Below are positions 30,048 through 39,685 of a DNA stretch of 45,457 nt, piece by piece. A program made the position numbers and the translations under genes. The notes below the pieces were generated by a model. It made no database searches, was not told the DNA's origin, and saw only the letters and a program-made list of their open reading frames with translations. Within the stretch, counting starts at the first letter, position 1; the number at the start of each line of letters is the position of its first letter. The DNA lies in NCBI GenBank assembly GCA_001275005.1, contig JWZX01002865.1, positions 1-45,457 on the forward strand, read 5' to 3'. Source of the stretch: Chrysochromulina tobinii (taxonomy: Eukaryota > Haptophyta > Prymnesiales > Chrysochromulinaceae).

Positions 30048-30623
30048 TTTCCTATGATGCAAATTTGCGAGCGTGCGATACCGGTAAGCTTCACAGTGGT
30101 TTCCTTTACCTGCGGCTGCGCCATTCGGAAGGCATACGCAGCCACTGCGTGTAGTTTCAAGCAGGGCTAATCGGAAGCAAGTTATTTCGATTAATTACAA
30201 ATTAGCTTTCATCAGTACCAAATCGCACGGTATTTTCGGTATCGCACCGCCGCGGTCCGCACGGGTCTCGTGCTCCGGACACCGGAGCTCTCCGGTTCCG
30301 CTTGACCAGCCCCCACGCGGCCCCTACCGCCTATGCGCTACGGAGTACGGTACGCTATGGCGTAATATATAGCCTGTGCGCGACCGCAGGAGCCAGGAAC
30401 GCAGCGAGCACCCGGGATCGGCGCATGCTGCCCATGCGCGCGCGCGTTTCCGCACACAGCCACACACACACCGACAGCATAGACGACAGACACACTCGAA
30501 GTTCATCTCACACGAACTACGCAGTACGTTCGCCGCGTTACACTGTAGTGCTGCGGACCTGCGGTTGAAAGACACCGTGGGGGAGAACCGGCGGCTGGGC
30601 CAGGAACTCACCACCACAGCAAC
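30048..30623. other. Intergenic region upstream of PSD
   Basis: Between the PSD start and the 3' end of the next minus-strand gene. It is AT-richer at 30170-30235 (GTTATTTCGATTAATTAC), which may be the PSD promoter. An ACACAC run lies near 30455-30470. No gene is supported. Confidence 0.5.
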
Positions 30624-32222
30624 TCAATCGGACTTCTTCGCGGCTCGACGACTCCTGTTCCACCATAAGTTCCAGAAAAGCCACGTGCAGACGATCAGGA
30701 TCATGACAAAGTCGTCGATGTAGTTCTTCTTGACGAACTCGTGCGCGCCAACGCACGCGCCGCATGCCCATGTCGAGTTCAGAGCTCCGGCGGCGTCCGC
30801 AGCCATGTACGCCGCCGACGAGGTCCCCACACCCGCCACCTCGGCCGGCAACTCGGTCGTGGCACAGTCGGGTTCGTGGTCGGAGCTAGCAGTGCACGAC
30901 GCCGCGGCGGCGGCTTTTTTGCATGAGTCGCAGTCCGCCTGGAAGAGCTTTTGAAGGGCCCAATTGACAAGATCGACTATCCTTGGGTCCTTGTGGTCAA
31001 TGAGGAAGAAGATCACGTTGTGGAAAATGACGCTGTACACTAGGTAGTGGCACGCCTCGTGGTACCGGTCGAGTTCCGTCGAGTAGGGCAGTGCGGGCAG
31101 GGACTCCGCGGCGGTGTAGTTGATGCTGGTGAGCGTGAGGAGGACGGTGAACGTGAGCGCCAGCTGGTTGCCGATCTCGTTCGTCGGGATGAAGGTCGAA
31201 ACGCACGCGAGGGTGGCGATCACGCCCGGCCGATACACGTACTTCTCGAGGTAAAATCCCGGTTTGCGTTTGAGGCCGAGTGATAGCGTCGCGGCCGACT
31301 GATAGCGACTGCGGCTCTCCTCGTCGACTTCGAAGATGGACCCAACGTCGTCTAGCTCCCACTCCACCCCTATGGTGTCCTTGGCCTCTTTCTTGATCTC
31401 TAAGATGCCCTTGCCGACTGTACCCTTGCCGACTGTATCCTTGTACGAGATTCCCTTGGGCCAGATGCCCTCCGAAGGGAGCCGCAACTCCTTATCGCAC
31501 ACGAACTCGTACATTTTGTCCTTGTGCTTCTTGGGAAGGAAGAGCTTGACCTTAAGCTGTTGGGTGTCGAAAGGGAAGTCACGTAACTTCCAGTCGAGGT
31601 GCACGTTCGTCGCCTCGATCTGGTACGTCAGGACGGCGATGGTTCTCTCGCGATCACTGTTTCGCTTCGGGATAGCTTCATCAATTAGGGGCAGCGGCGG
31701 GAAGCTCTTCCAGAGGGGCTCCTCCACGCCGCCATCTGTATAGATGCTCTTGGCGTCGTCGTCGGCCAGCAGCCACAGCTCCTTCTCATGATGCGTCTCC
31801 TTGGTGTCGTCCTTGCCATTCTCGATCCCCAACCTTGGCAGCACTTTGCGCCCCTCGATGTCTTTCCACACTTCCTCGTCCGAACTGATTCTCTTCGAGT
31901 CACATCCGCGAAGAGGTTGAGATGGCAGGAACGCCAGGGCCTCTTCGCGCGGCCGAAAGATGAGCCAGATGCGAAAAACCACCACTGCCTTCATCGCTTC
32001 GGTATCGAGCTGGTTCACGGCCCACACCCGGCACGCCAGGTAGCACGGCTCGTGTCCCCGGTCCCAAATATTTTGCAAGATGTCATTCGGTGCGCTGCGA
32101 TCAGCGGGCGAGAATATCGAAGGTCCCGATCCGCGATCGACGAAGGTCGGGGGCGCTGCGACCTCGGCGTTCTCGGCACGAGAGGCACGCTTTGGAGATT
32201 TCGCGAGCCGGCCAGGCGGCAT
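30624..32222 (-). CDS. Pentameric ligand-gated ion channel homologue
   Basis: Minus strand, ATG 32222, 532 residues. The ligand-binding domain has VWAVNQLDTEAMKAVVVFRIW near residue 65, and DFPFDTQQLKVKL, the FPFD of the Cys-loop, but without the two Cys that flank it in animals, as in bacterial and protist members. Four helices follow: M1 (YVYRPGVIATLACVSTFI), M2 (QLALTFTVLLTLTSINYT), M3 (ACHYLVYSVIFHNVIFFL) and M4 (FVMILIVCTWLFWNLWW). The M3-M4 loop is long, Ala/Cys-rich and carries CDSCKK. A GTVGKGTVGKG duplication lies in the binding domain. The ligand and ion selectivity are unknown. I see no signal peptide, so the true N-terminus may be in another exon. Confidence 0.8.
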   Translation of the reverse strand: MPPGRLAKSPKRASRAENAEVAAPPTFVDRGSGPSIFSPADRSAPNDILQNIWDRGHEPCYLACRVWAVNQLDTEAMKAVVVFRIWLIFRPREEALAFLPSQPLRGCDSKRISSDEEVWKDIEGRKVLPRLGIENGKDDTKETHHEKELWLLADDDAKSIYTDGGVEEPLWKSFPPLPLIDEAIPKRNSDRERTIAVLTYQIEATNVHLDWKLRDFPFDTQQLKVKLFLPKKHKDKMYEFVCDKELRLPSEGIWPKGISYKDTVGKGTVGKGILEIKKEAKDTIGVEWELDDVGSIFEVDEESRSRYQSAATLSLGLKRKPGFYLEKYVYRPGVIATLACVSTFIPTNEIGNQLALTFTVLLTLTSINYTAAESLPALPYSTELDRYHEACHYLVYSVIFHNVIFFLIDHKDPRIVDLVNWALQKLFQADCDSCKKAAAAASCTASSDHEPDCATTELPAEVAGVGTSSAAYMAADAAGALNSTWACGACVGAHEFVKKNYIDDFVMILIVCTWLFWNLWWNRSRRAAKKSD

Positions 32223-32509
32223 TTGTTCGCCTTTGTGTTGAGTGGCGCTTAAAAAATCTGTTGAATGCTACTTTAATTATACCGACTTCGGAGCTCTGCG
32301 ACGGCCCGGGGCTGTTCAGAAGAGACGTGCAGAAGAGATGTGCTTTCACGAAACATTTTTCCGATGTGTGAATGGTTTTTACTTCGGCTACTTGTAGAAC
32401 GCAAGAACATCGACGGCAGTATCCTACTAGCTCGCCATTGCCTGGTGCGCAGGCGAAGAGGACGCAGCAGCGCTAGGTCCGCTGCTGTACGCCACAGGAG
32501 CTCGCTCCG
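32223..32509. promoter_or_regulatory. Divergent promoter region
   Basis: A 287-bp gap between the channel gene (minus) and exportin-T (plus), so it should carry both promoters. AT-rich text (CTACTTTAATTATACC) lies at 32268-32283. No TATA box is assigned. Confidence 0.45.
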
Positions 32510-35500
32510 ATGGCCGGCATAGGCGCTGGGCCACCGCCAGAGTTCGTGCAGGCCATCCTGGTCTCGTTCGACCCGCAGAGCAATCCAACGCTGCGTGGCC
32601 AGGCGTCGTCATCGCTCGAGGCACTGCGGCAGTCGGATGACGGCTGGGCCTTCTGCATGCAGGCCTTTGGTTCGGCCGTCGAGGAGCAGGTCAAGTTCTG
32701 GTGCTTGCAGACGGTCATCCACATGGTGACGAAGAAGAGCCGCTATGCGCAGCTGCCGGCCGAGCAGCGATGCTCACTGCAGCGCGCGCTGGTCGCATGG
32801 CTGCAGGCGCGCGGAGGCGCGGAGACGGACGAGCCCGCGTCCGTCAAGAACAAGTTCGCGCAGCTCTTCGTCGCGGTGCTCAAGGCCGACTTCCCGCTCG
32901 CCTGGCCCGATGCGTTCTCGCAGCTGCTCTGCACGCTGGGCAATGGGCTCGTCGCGATCGACATGTTCCTGCGCGTGCTCAACGAGCTGCACGAGCAGGT
33001 GGTGGTGCACGAGGAGTCGAATGGGTACGACTCCGAGACGGCCACGCGCGTCAAGGACGGCATGCGCGACCGCTGCCTGGCGCAGGTGGCCGACGCGTGG
33101 TACTCGATCCTGCAGCTGCACAGCACAGCGCCGGCCCTGTGCGCCGCGTGCCTGCACACGGTCCATCTGCACGTGGCGTGGATCCCGATCGAGCTCGTGG
33201 CCAATCCGCGCTGGTTCGGCACGCTGCGCCCTTTTCTCCACCACGGCGCCCTCCACGACGGCGCGAGCCTCGTGCTCAAGGAGATCGTCGAGAAGCGAAT
33301 GGACGCGGCTAACAAGATGGAACACCTTACCGAGCTGCGCATCGTACCGATGCTGACGGAGGCGGCGGGCTCGGGCGTGCAGACGTCGCCGCGCTTCGGC
33401 GCGCTCGTCGCCGCCCTCTGCCTCGAGCTCCTCGACTGTTGGGACCGTCTGGCGGGCGCTGCGCCGCCCTCGGCGCGCGCGGCGATGCTCGTGCCCCGCG
33501 CCGTCGAGATGCTGCAGCAGACGCTGCCGCTGCTGCTGCAGACCCTCGCGTGCGACGACATGGAGACGTCGCACACGACGCTCGCGTTCTTGCACTCGTA
33601 TGTCGGCCGGCTGCGCAAGCTTCTCCCCTCGCAGCGCGATCTCGCTGCGCACGAGGGGCAGCTGCAGGCATTGCTCCTCGTCCTTGGCCAGCGATGCGTC
33701 TATCCTGACGACTTCGACTTCGAGTCGCCCGACGAGGCGGAGGAGGCCTTCCTCGCGTACCGGCGCGAGCTCTCGACTCTCTTCAAGGGCGTCGCGCGCG
33801 TGCACGCCACGCTCGCCCAGGAGATGTGCCGCTCCACGCTGCTGCGCACGCTCGAGCGGCTGGGGGAGGTGCCCTGGACCCATCTCGAGGTCGCCCTCTG
33901 GCTGCTCTACACCCTGGGCGAGGGGCTGCCCGAGAGCATGCTACGCCAAAAGGGCGGCTTCTTCGAGCAGCTGATGGCGACGCTCACCGCCTCGTCCGCC
34001 TCTGCCTACCCGCACCGCGCCGTCCAGCTCATGTCCTTTGAGCTCAACGTGCGCTACTACCGCTTCTTCCTCGCCAACCCAGAGCACCTGCCTGCCGCGC
34101 TCGCGACCTTCCTCGACGGGCGTGGCATCTACAATGGCGACCGCGAGGTGCGCGCGCGCGCGTGCTACCTGCTCCTGCGCTTCGTCAAGCAGACGCTCAA
34201 GGACGCCTCGGCCGCCGCCTATTCGGAGGTCGCACGCACGCTGCATGTTGTGCTCGCTCATCAGCGAACAGAGCACTCTCCCTACACGCAGCTGCTCGAG
34301 CAGCTCTACGCCGCCGAAGGGCGGGTTCCGCCGCCCGCGCCCGCGCCGCCCTTTTTCGGCGACGCGCACGCGCGTGCGAGCGGCTTGCAGCTGCCCGAGC
34401 CGCCGCAGCTGAGCGCCCCCGAGGCCCTCAATCTGTTTGAAGCGTACGGCCTGCTGCTCGGCGCGCGCCTCGCGCCCGCCGACCAGGTGGGCGAGCAGTT
34501 GCAACGGCTGCTCGCGCTCCCGATGGCGCATCTGCAGGCGCTCACGCAAGGGGCTGCGCAGGGCGTACCGCCCGGGCTGAGCACGAGCCTCTCCGCCGAG
34601 ATGGTCCGCCAGCTGCGATGTGCGCGCGAGGTCGAGGCGGCGCACCACATCTCAGCGGTCGCTCTCACGAGCAAGGGGTTCGTCGACGTGGGCGTCAACG
34701 ACGAGGGCTCTCACATGCTGCGCGACGCCTTCTCGCGCGCGACGCAGGCGGTGATCGCCTCGATGAGCGTGTTTGGAGAGTCGGCGGAGGTGCGCGCCAA
34801 GTGCTCCATGCTGCTGCACCGGATGATTGAGACGCTCGGCGTCGAGCTCCTGGGGGTCCTCTCGAGCGCGCTGCCGCAACTGCTCGGCGCCGCCGACGCG
34901 CGCGAGCTCGTCGAGCTCGTCACGCTCGTCAACCAGCTCGTGCTCAAGTTCAAATCGTCGATCCTCGCGCCAGTCACCGTACTCTTCTGCCCGCTCTCCA
35001 CCACCGTCTTCGCGCACCTGGGCGCGCTCGACGCCGCCATCGCCTCTTCCTCCTCCGCCTCGGTCGGCGCGACCGGCCCCGCAAGCGAGCCGGTGCGTGA
35101 GCGGCGCAACCTGCTCCGCTGCTTCTACTCGTTGCTCCATTCGCTCGTCCACTCGGATCTCGCGGACGTGCTCGCCGCGCCGCAGAACTCGGCCCACGCC
35201 GCGCCCTCCCTCCGCGCGCTACTCGCCGGCTGCATCGAGGGCCCGGACATGCAGCTGCAGCGCCAGTGCTTTGCGATCACTCAGAGGCTCGTCGAGCTGT
35301 GGGTGGGCACGGTGCCCGGGTTCGACACGTACGTGCTGCACGAGGTGCTGCCTGTGTGCTTCCAGGCGCCTGCACAGCCCCACTTTATGCTCAAAGACGC
35401 GGCCGCGCTGCCGCTGCTCGAGGCGAGCGCGCAACTGCAGAAGGCCATTCTCGCCAAGCTCGGCAACGAGCTACTCAGCTACCTGCGCGACCGGCTGCTG

Positions 35501-35611
35501 CCCTCGCTCGGCTGTGAGGCCACCTTTTGCACCGAGTACGTGCGGCGCGTCGCCGAGGGGGACGTGCACCAGCTGCGCGACTTTATCAGGGACGCGCTCG
35601 TCCGCCGATAG
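32510..35611 (+). CDS. XPOT: Exportin-T (tRNA exportin)
   Basis: 1033 residues, intronless, from ATG 32510; human exportin-T is about 960, so this is near full length. The N-terminal ~150 residues show the exportin-1-like region (VEEQVKFWCLQTVIHMVTKK, VKNKFAQLFVAVLKADFPLAWPDAFSQLL). The VKDGMRDRCLAQVADAWYSIL segment matches the conserved exportin-T helix. HEAT-like helices run to the end. Exportin-T binds RanGTP and mature tRNA and carries them from the nucleus. The first ATG is preceded by in-frame AG-rich leader; no signal is expected. An Ala/Pro/Ser-rich insertion (RVPPPAPAPPFFG; ASSSSASVGATG) may be disordered loops. Confidence 0.88.
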   Translation: MAGIGAGPPPEFVQAILVSFDPQSNPTLRGQASSSLEALRQSDDGWAFCMQAFGSAVEEQVKFWCLQTVIHMVTKKSRYAQLPAEQRCSLQRALVAWLQARGGAETDEPASVKNKFAQLFVAVLKADFPLAWPDAFSQLLCTLGNGLVAIDMFLRVLNELHEQVVVHEESNGYDSETATRVKDGMRDRCLAQVADAWYSILQLHSTAPALCAACLHTVHLHVAWIPIELVANPRWFGTLRPFLHHGALHDGASLVLKEIVEKRMDAANKMEHLTELRIVPMLTEAAGSGVQTSPRFGALVAALCLELLDCWDRLAGAAPPSARAAMLVPRAVEMLQQTLPLLLQTLACDDMETSHTTLAFLHSYVGRLRKLLPSQRDLAAHEGQLQALLLVLGQRCVYPDDFDFESPDEAEEAFLAYRRELSTLFKGVARVHATLAQEMCRSTLLRTLERLGEVPWTHLEVALWLLYTLGEGLPESMLRQKGGFFEQLMATLTASSASAYPHRAVQLMSFELNVRYYRFFLANPEHLPAALATFLDGRGIYNGDREVRARACYLLLRFVKQTLKDASAAAYSEVARTLHVVLAHQRTEHSPYTQLLEQLYAAEGRVPPPAPAPPFFGDAHARASGLQLPEPPQLSAPEALNLFEAYGLLLGARLAPADQVGEQLQRLLALPMAHLQALTQGAAQGVPPGLSTSLSAEMVRQLRCAREVEAAHHISAVALTSKGFVDVGVNDEGSHMLRDAFSRATQAVIASMSVFGESAEVRAKCSMLLHRMIETLGVELLGVLSSALPQLLGAADARELVELVTLVNQLVLKFKSSILAPVTVLFCPLSTTVFAHLGALDAAIASSSSASVGATGPASEPVRERRNLLRCFYSLLHSLVHSDLADVLAAPQNSAHAAPSLRALLAGCIEGPDMQLQRQCFAITQRLVELWVGTVPGFDTYVLHEVLPVCFQAPAQPHFMLKDAAALPLLEASAQLQKAILAKLGNELLSYLRDRLLPSLGCEATFCTEYVRRVAEGDVHQLRDFIRDALVRR

Positions 35612-35916
35612 CACTTGGCGGACTGCGCACGGATGGAGCGGCAGCTCCTTGCATCTTGCAAGCGACTGCGCGTCCGTGGGGCTTTCGAGTTCGTCAGGCG
35701 CTTGAGGCGGATGAGTGTACTACTTGCGCCTTCTTGCAGCAGCAGCTTTTGTTTCCCTGGCTGATTTATTCTCCTTTCTCTCGAACAGACGATACAGAGA
35801 ACCCTCAGGGTTATTAGGGTTACGGGTGGGGTATGGAATTAGGAGGGTGCAGATGGCACGACTTCAGACATCAAAATTCCGAGTTGGGTTTCGTCACTTC
35901 GCGGATTTCGCTGCAA
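35612..35916. other. Intergenic region with single TTAGGG-like word
   Basis: About 300 bp between exportin-T and the NAD(P)-binding gene. It contains GGGTTATTAGGGTTACGGG near 35808-35826, one isolated telomere-like word without array. No gene is supported. Confidence 0.4.
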
Positions 35917-35982
35917 ATGCGACGAACCCTTGCCGTGGTGCTCTCGCTGCAAAATGCGACGAACCCTCGCCGTGGTGCTCCT
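35910..35982 (+). repeat. Tandem duplication of the start-codon region
   Basis: Two copies of a ~36-bp unit (GCTGCAAATGCGACGAACCC...; second copy with one extra A). Each carries ATGCGACGAACC. The first ATG (35917) is out of frame with the gene; the second (35954) is in frame, so the first makes an overlapping upstream ORF. Confidence 0.9.
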
Positions 35983-36943
35983 CGCCCTTCCGACCGCTGC
36001 TGGCAAGACCGTCGCGTTAACGGGCGCGACCGGCCGGCTCGGCCGCATCGCGGTACAGAAGCTCAGCCAGCGCGGCTTTTCAACGCGGCTGCTCGTTAGG
36101 CACAACATCGAAGGTGTCACGCCCTCAATCGAGGCTGACGCTCCGCCCGCCGCCATCGCCGCCTACCTCGCGAAGCTGCCTGGCGTTACCGTCGTGAAAG
36201 GCGACGTGACCGATACGGCGAGCGTCGTGACGCTTCTCGAGGGCTGCGAGGCGTGCCTCGCGCTGCATGGTGCACGGCGAACCCGCAAGCTTCAGGACTT
36301 GCTGCCGTGGGTGGATCCGACCACCGACCCGCAACATGCCAAGCGCGTCAACTACGACGGCGTGCGCCACCTGCTCGCGGCGGCCAAGGCGAGCGGCACC
36401 TGCAAGCGCATCGTGCGCATCACAGGCAAGGGCGAGACCCCGTGGTCCCTCTTCTCCATCCTCATCAACACGATGGGTTCGCTAGCCAAGGCGTGGAACT
36501 ACGAGGGCGAATGCCTGCTGAGATCAGACCGCCGGGTGGACTACACGATCATCCGGCCCGGAATCATGGTCGCGGGCATGGAGGCCCTCGACGAAGGCAC
36601 GGCCCTCGGCCTCGCCGACAACGGCGGCGACCTCAAAGTGAGCAAGATCCCACACGCGTCCATCGCCGAGCTGGCCATTGAGTGCCTCGCCTATCCGAAC
36701 GCTGCGCGCTCGACGCTATGCGCCATGGCCGTGCCCACCGAGGAGGGCGCATCGTCATACGCACCGCTCCTCGCCAAAGTGAAGCCCGACACGCGCGAGT
36801 TTGCTCCGACGCTCCTTGCCCAGCACTTGCTCGCGGTGCGGGTGGGCGGCACCGCCCTCGCTGCGCTCGCCACCGGGATGGCCAGTGCGCTGGTGGTTGC
36901 AGTCGTGAACATCTTCCGCGCGCTCATGCGGCTATTCGTTTGA
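35954..36943 (+). CDS. Atypical SDR NAD(P)-binding protein (NmrA/TIC62-like)
   Basis: Start at ATG 35954 gives 329 residues. The first ~18 residues (MRRTLAVVLLALPTAAG) look like a signal or plastid-targeting peptide. Then the Rossmann motif VALTGATGRLGRIAV (GxxGxxG), Arg after beta2 (TRLLVRHN) pointing to NADP(H), VVKGDVTD and VNYDGVRHLLAAAKASG. It lacks the classical YxxxK, so it is of the atypical SDR type that binds NAD(P)H without being a clear reductase, as in NmrA/TIC62/HCF244-like proteins. The C-terminus ends in a hydrophobic helix (TALAALATGMASALVVAVVNIF). The exact subfamily is not assigned. Confidence 0.8.
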   Translation: MRRTLAVVLLALPTAAGKTVALTGATGRLGRIAVQKLSQRGFSTRLLVRHNIEGVTPSIEADAPPAAIAAYLAKLPGVTVVKGDVTDTASVVTLLEGCEACLALHGARRTRKLQDLLPWVDPTTDPQHAKRVNYDGVRHLLAAAKASGTCKRIVRITGKGETPWSLFSILINTMGSLAKAWNYEGECLLRSDRRVDYTIIRPGIMVAGMEALDEGTALGLADNGGDLKVSKIPHASIAELAIECLAYPNAARSTLCAMAVPTEEGASSYAPLLAKVKPDTREFAPTLLAQHLLAVRVGGTALAALATGMASALVVAVVNIFRALMRLFV

Positions 36944-37514
36944 GGACACGAGCACGTTCTCAGGGTGAGTGAGAGTACGCAAGACGACCTCGGACCTGCT
37001 CTTCAAGACTGAAGTGCCACATCTGCGTCTCATCGAAAACAGCGTACAACGGAACAACCCGACCTGCTCGATCGGATCGGTTAGCCTCGTAGCCTGCATA
37101 GTGGATCCGGTTACGGCAGACCTGCAAGCCGAACGAAGACGTACTATGCGAAAAGTTCACCGCGCGCCGCGCCGCCGGCGGCCCCGGTGACTTGACAGCC
37201 ACCGCGGCGCCCCTCGCGATGACACTCTGGATCTTCGCGTACAAAACCACACACCCCCCAGACCAAGCGTTTAACACCGCCTTTCCCGCTCGGTGCGACT
37301 CGACCGACGCAAAGTGCGATTTTGGGTTGTAGGCGCTCGGCGGTTCAGGCTTGTTTGAGATTGTGCTACCTTGGACGGATGCGCGTGTCGCGTGCTCGGC
37401 GTCGTGGAAAAGCGTAGCTGGTGTGTACGAGCCACGCCTGGGATGTGTTGACCTCAGTTGCAGTTGATCCGTGCGCACCACACAGTCCACAATGCTCGTG
37501 AGGCCGGCGGCAGC
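36944..37514. other. Intergenic region
   Basis: Between the SDR gene and the 3' end of the minus-strand LRR gene. No recognisable gene or repeat. Confidence 0.4.
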
Positions 37515-39578
37515 TCATTCAACTTTTGGTGCAAAGCATAGGAAGGCGCTGGGAGGCACTGCAGCAGATCTGAGAATGCTGTCATCGAAGCCGGCGGGCA
37601 GCTTGATTGACGCCAACGAGGAGCAGCCATCGAAAGCGCGCTCACCGATGCTCGTGAGGCCCGCGGGCAGCTCGATCGACGTCAAAGAGGAGCAGCCACG
37701 GAAGGCGCCCCAATCGAGGCTGGTGAGGCCTGCAGGCAGCTCGATCGACGTCATCGAGGAGCAGTCCTCGAAGGCTAACTTACCGATGCTCGTGATGCCG
37801 GCGGGCAGCTCGATCGACGTCAATGAGGAGCAGCCAGAGAAGGCCTCCTGACCGATGCTCGTGAGGCCAGCGGGGAGCTCGATCGATGTCAATGAGGAAC
37901 AGCCATTGAAGGCGCCCCAATCGAGGCTCGTGAGGCCTGCAGGCAGCTCCATCGATGTCATCGAGGAGCAGCCATCGAAGGCGTACTCACCGAGGCTCGT
38001 GATGCCGGCGGGCAGCTCGATTGACGTCAAAGAGGAGCAGCCAGAGAAGGCCTCCTTACCGATGCTCGTGAGGCCGGCGGGTAGCTCGATCGATGCCAAC
38101 GAGGAGCAGCCATGGAAGGTGAACACACCGAGGCTCGTGAGGCCGGCAGGCAGCTCGATCAACGTCAACGAGGAGCAGTCATCGAAGGCGCACATACCGA
38201 TGCTCGTGAGGCCAGCAGGCAGCTCGATCGACGTCAATGAGGAGCAGCCATCAAAGGCGCACATACCGATGCTCGTGAGGCCGGCGGGCAGCTCAATCGA
38301 CGTCAACGAGGAGCACCCATTGAAGGCGTGCTCACCGATGCTCGTGAGGCTGGCGGGCAGCTCGATCGACGTCAACGAGGAGCAGAGAAAGAAGGCGCCC
38401 TCACTGATGCTCGTGAGGCCGGCAGGCAGCTCGATCGACGTCAACAAGGAGCAGCCCTCGAAGGCGCTTTCACTGATGTTTGTGAGGCCTGCAGGCAGAG
38501 CGATCGACGTCATCAATGTGTCGTCGCGGAACGCGCCCGGCGGCACGCGCGCCTCGCCATGGCGCAGCGCGCACGCGGCGAGCAGCACCTCCATCGGCGC
38601 CTCGCCCTCGCCGCGGATGCACGCGCGCACCCCTGCCATCGGATACGGCGGTGGACCCTCTTCATCTTCTTCTGATCCATCCGAAGACGCCACGCTCCTC
38701 AGCGCGGCCACGTCCACCTCGAAGCCGCCCAGCCCCGTCACTTTTTCCAGGTTGGGCAGCCAGCGCGATGCGTCGACCGCGTCGGCGAAGAGGCGACCGG
38801 CGGCGCGGCTGCCCGAGAGGTCGAGCTTGGTCACCTCGACGAGGTTTCTCGTGAGTCGCAGGCCGACGCGTGCGCACAGCCGCGCGCACAGGACGCGCCG
38901 CACCCGCGCGCGCCACGAGAGGCTCACGCCCTTGAGCGCGCACAGCGTCGGCACGTCGGCGCCCGCGAGGGCGTCCTCGAGGGCGTCCTCGTTTACGAGC
39001 TGCGTCGAGAGCCAGCACACGGGCGCTGGCGTTGTGGGTGCGTCGGCCGCTCGCAGTGCGGTGGCGTCGTGCTGAGCGTCGTCGTGCGTGAAGATCTGCT
39101 CCTCCGTCGCCGCCTGCCGCTCCGCCTCGGTGGGGAAGTCGCTCACGACACCAAGCAGCCGCCCGAGCTCCGGGCTACTCTTGCCGGCGAGGTGGCCGGT
39201 GCACAGGGAACGCGAGAGGAGGCGGAGAAGCTCGACGTCCACGTCGAGAAAGTGCGCGCCGTGCAACAGCTGCGCGAGCTGCGCGAGCGAGCACCCCTCC
39301 AGCGCCCTGCCATCCTCCGCCCCGCCCTCGGCGACGCGCGAGAGCGTGCGGAGCGCAGCCGCAGGCACCAGAGTGGCGAACGCCCCCTCAGCGCCGCCCG
39401 TGTCGCTCACCCAGTTGGCGAGCGCCGCCGATCGCGCCGCGGCCAAACGGGACCACGCGACCACCTCGCCCTCGGCGCTTCGCACCCTCACATCGCCGTC
39501 GTCGCCGACATAGCCGATGACGTCGCCGCCGCCGCTGTCACCGCCGCCGCCGACGTCACCGTCCCGACATCGCTTCAT
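37515..39578 (-). CDS. BspA-type leucine-rich repeat protein with Skp1/BTB-like N-terminus
   Basis: 687 residues on the minus strand from ATG 39578. An acidic, Gly-rich start is followed by a region (VRSAEGEVVAWSRLAAARSAALANWV, then LAQLLHGAHFLDVDVELLRLLSRSL) that resembles Skp1/BTB folds, then an F-box-like helix (ALAGADVPTLCALKGVSLSWRARVRRVLC). From ~355 come 13 full LRR_5 units of 23 residues (LPAGLTSIGexAFdGCSSLTSIE) and a partial last one. BspA-type repeats are common in bacteria and protists and mediate binding. The Skp1-like start suggests a link to ubiquitin ligases; this is inference. The repeats are almost identical in DNA, pointing to recent expansion. Confidence 0.8.
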   Translation of the reverse strand: MKRCRDGDVGGGGDSGGGDVIGYVGDDGDVRVRSAEGEVVAWSRLAAARSAALANWVSDTGGAEGAFATLVPAAALRTLSRVAEGGAEDGRALEGCSLAQLAQLLHGAHFLDVDVELLRLLSRSLCTGHLAGKSSPELGRLLGVVSDFPTEAERQAATEEQIFTHDDAQHDATALRAADAPTTPAPVCWLSTQLVNEDALEDALAGADVPTLCALKGVSLSWRARVRRVLCARLCARVGLRLTRNLVEVTKLDLSGSRAAGRLFADAVDASRWLPNLEKVTGLGGFEVDVAALRSVASSDGSEEDEEGPPPYPMAGVRACIRGEGEAPMEVLLAACALRHGEARVPPGAFRDDTLMTSIALPAGLTNISESAFEGCSLLTSIELPAGLTSISEGAFFLCSSLTSIELPASLTSIGEHAFNGCSSLTSIELPAGLTSIGMCAFDGCSSLTSIELPAGLTSIGMCAFDDCSSLTLIELPAGLTSLGVFTFHGCSSLASIELPAGLTSIGKEAFSGCSSLTSIELPAGITSLGEYAFDGCSSMTSMELPAGLTSLDWGAFNGCSSLTSIELPAGLTSIGQEAFSGCSSLTSIELPAGITSIGKLAFEDCSSMTSIELPAGLTSLDWGAFRGCSSLTSIELPAGLTSIGERAFDGCSSLASIKLPAGFDDSILRSAAVPPSAFLCFAPKVE
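37590..38515 (-). repeat. 69-bp coding repeats, about 13 copies
   Basis: Tandem 69-bp units encoding the 23-residue LRRs. Two blocks of three units (EAFSGC - ITS - LDWGAF; about 37650-37860 and 37860-38060) are especially alike, indicating a 207-bp higher-order duplication. Confidence 0.9.
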
Positions 39579-39685
39579 GCTAAAAAAGGAGAGGACTGAA
39601 GGTTATGGACTTCAATGAGAGGCAGCTGACGAAATAACTGATTGACCGCGTGGTGCTCAAACTTTGAGTTCACGAACTTTCTGAA

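Noticed and set aside
35808-35826. TTAGGG telomere-like word
   Set aside because: One isolated occurrence without an array.
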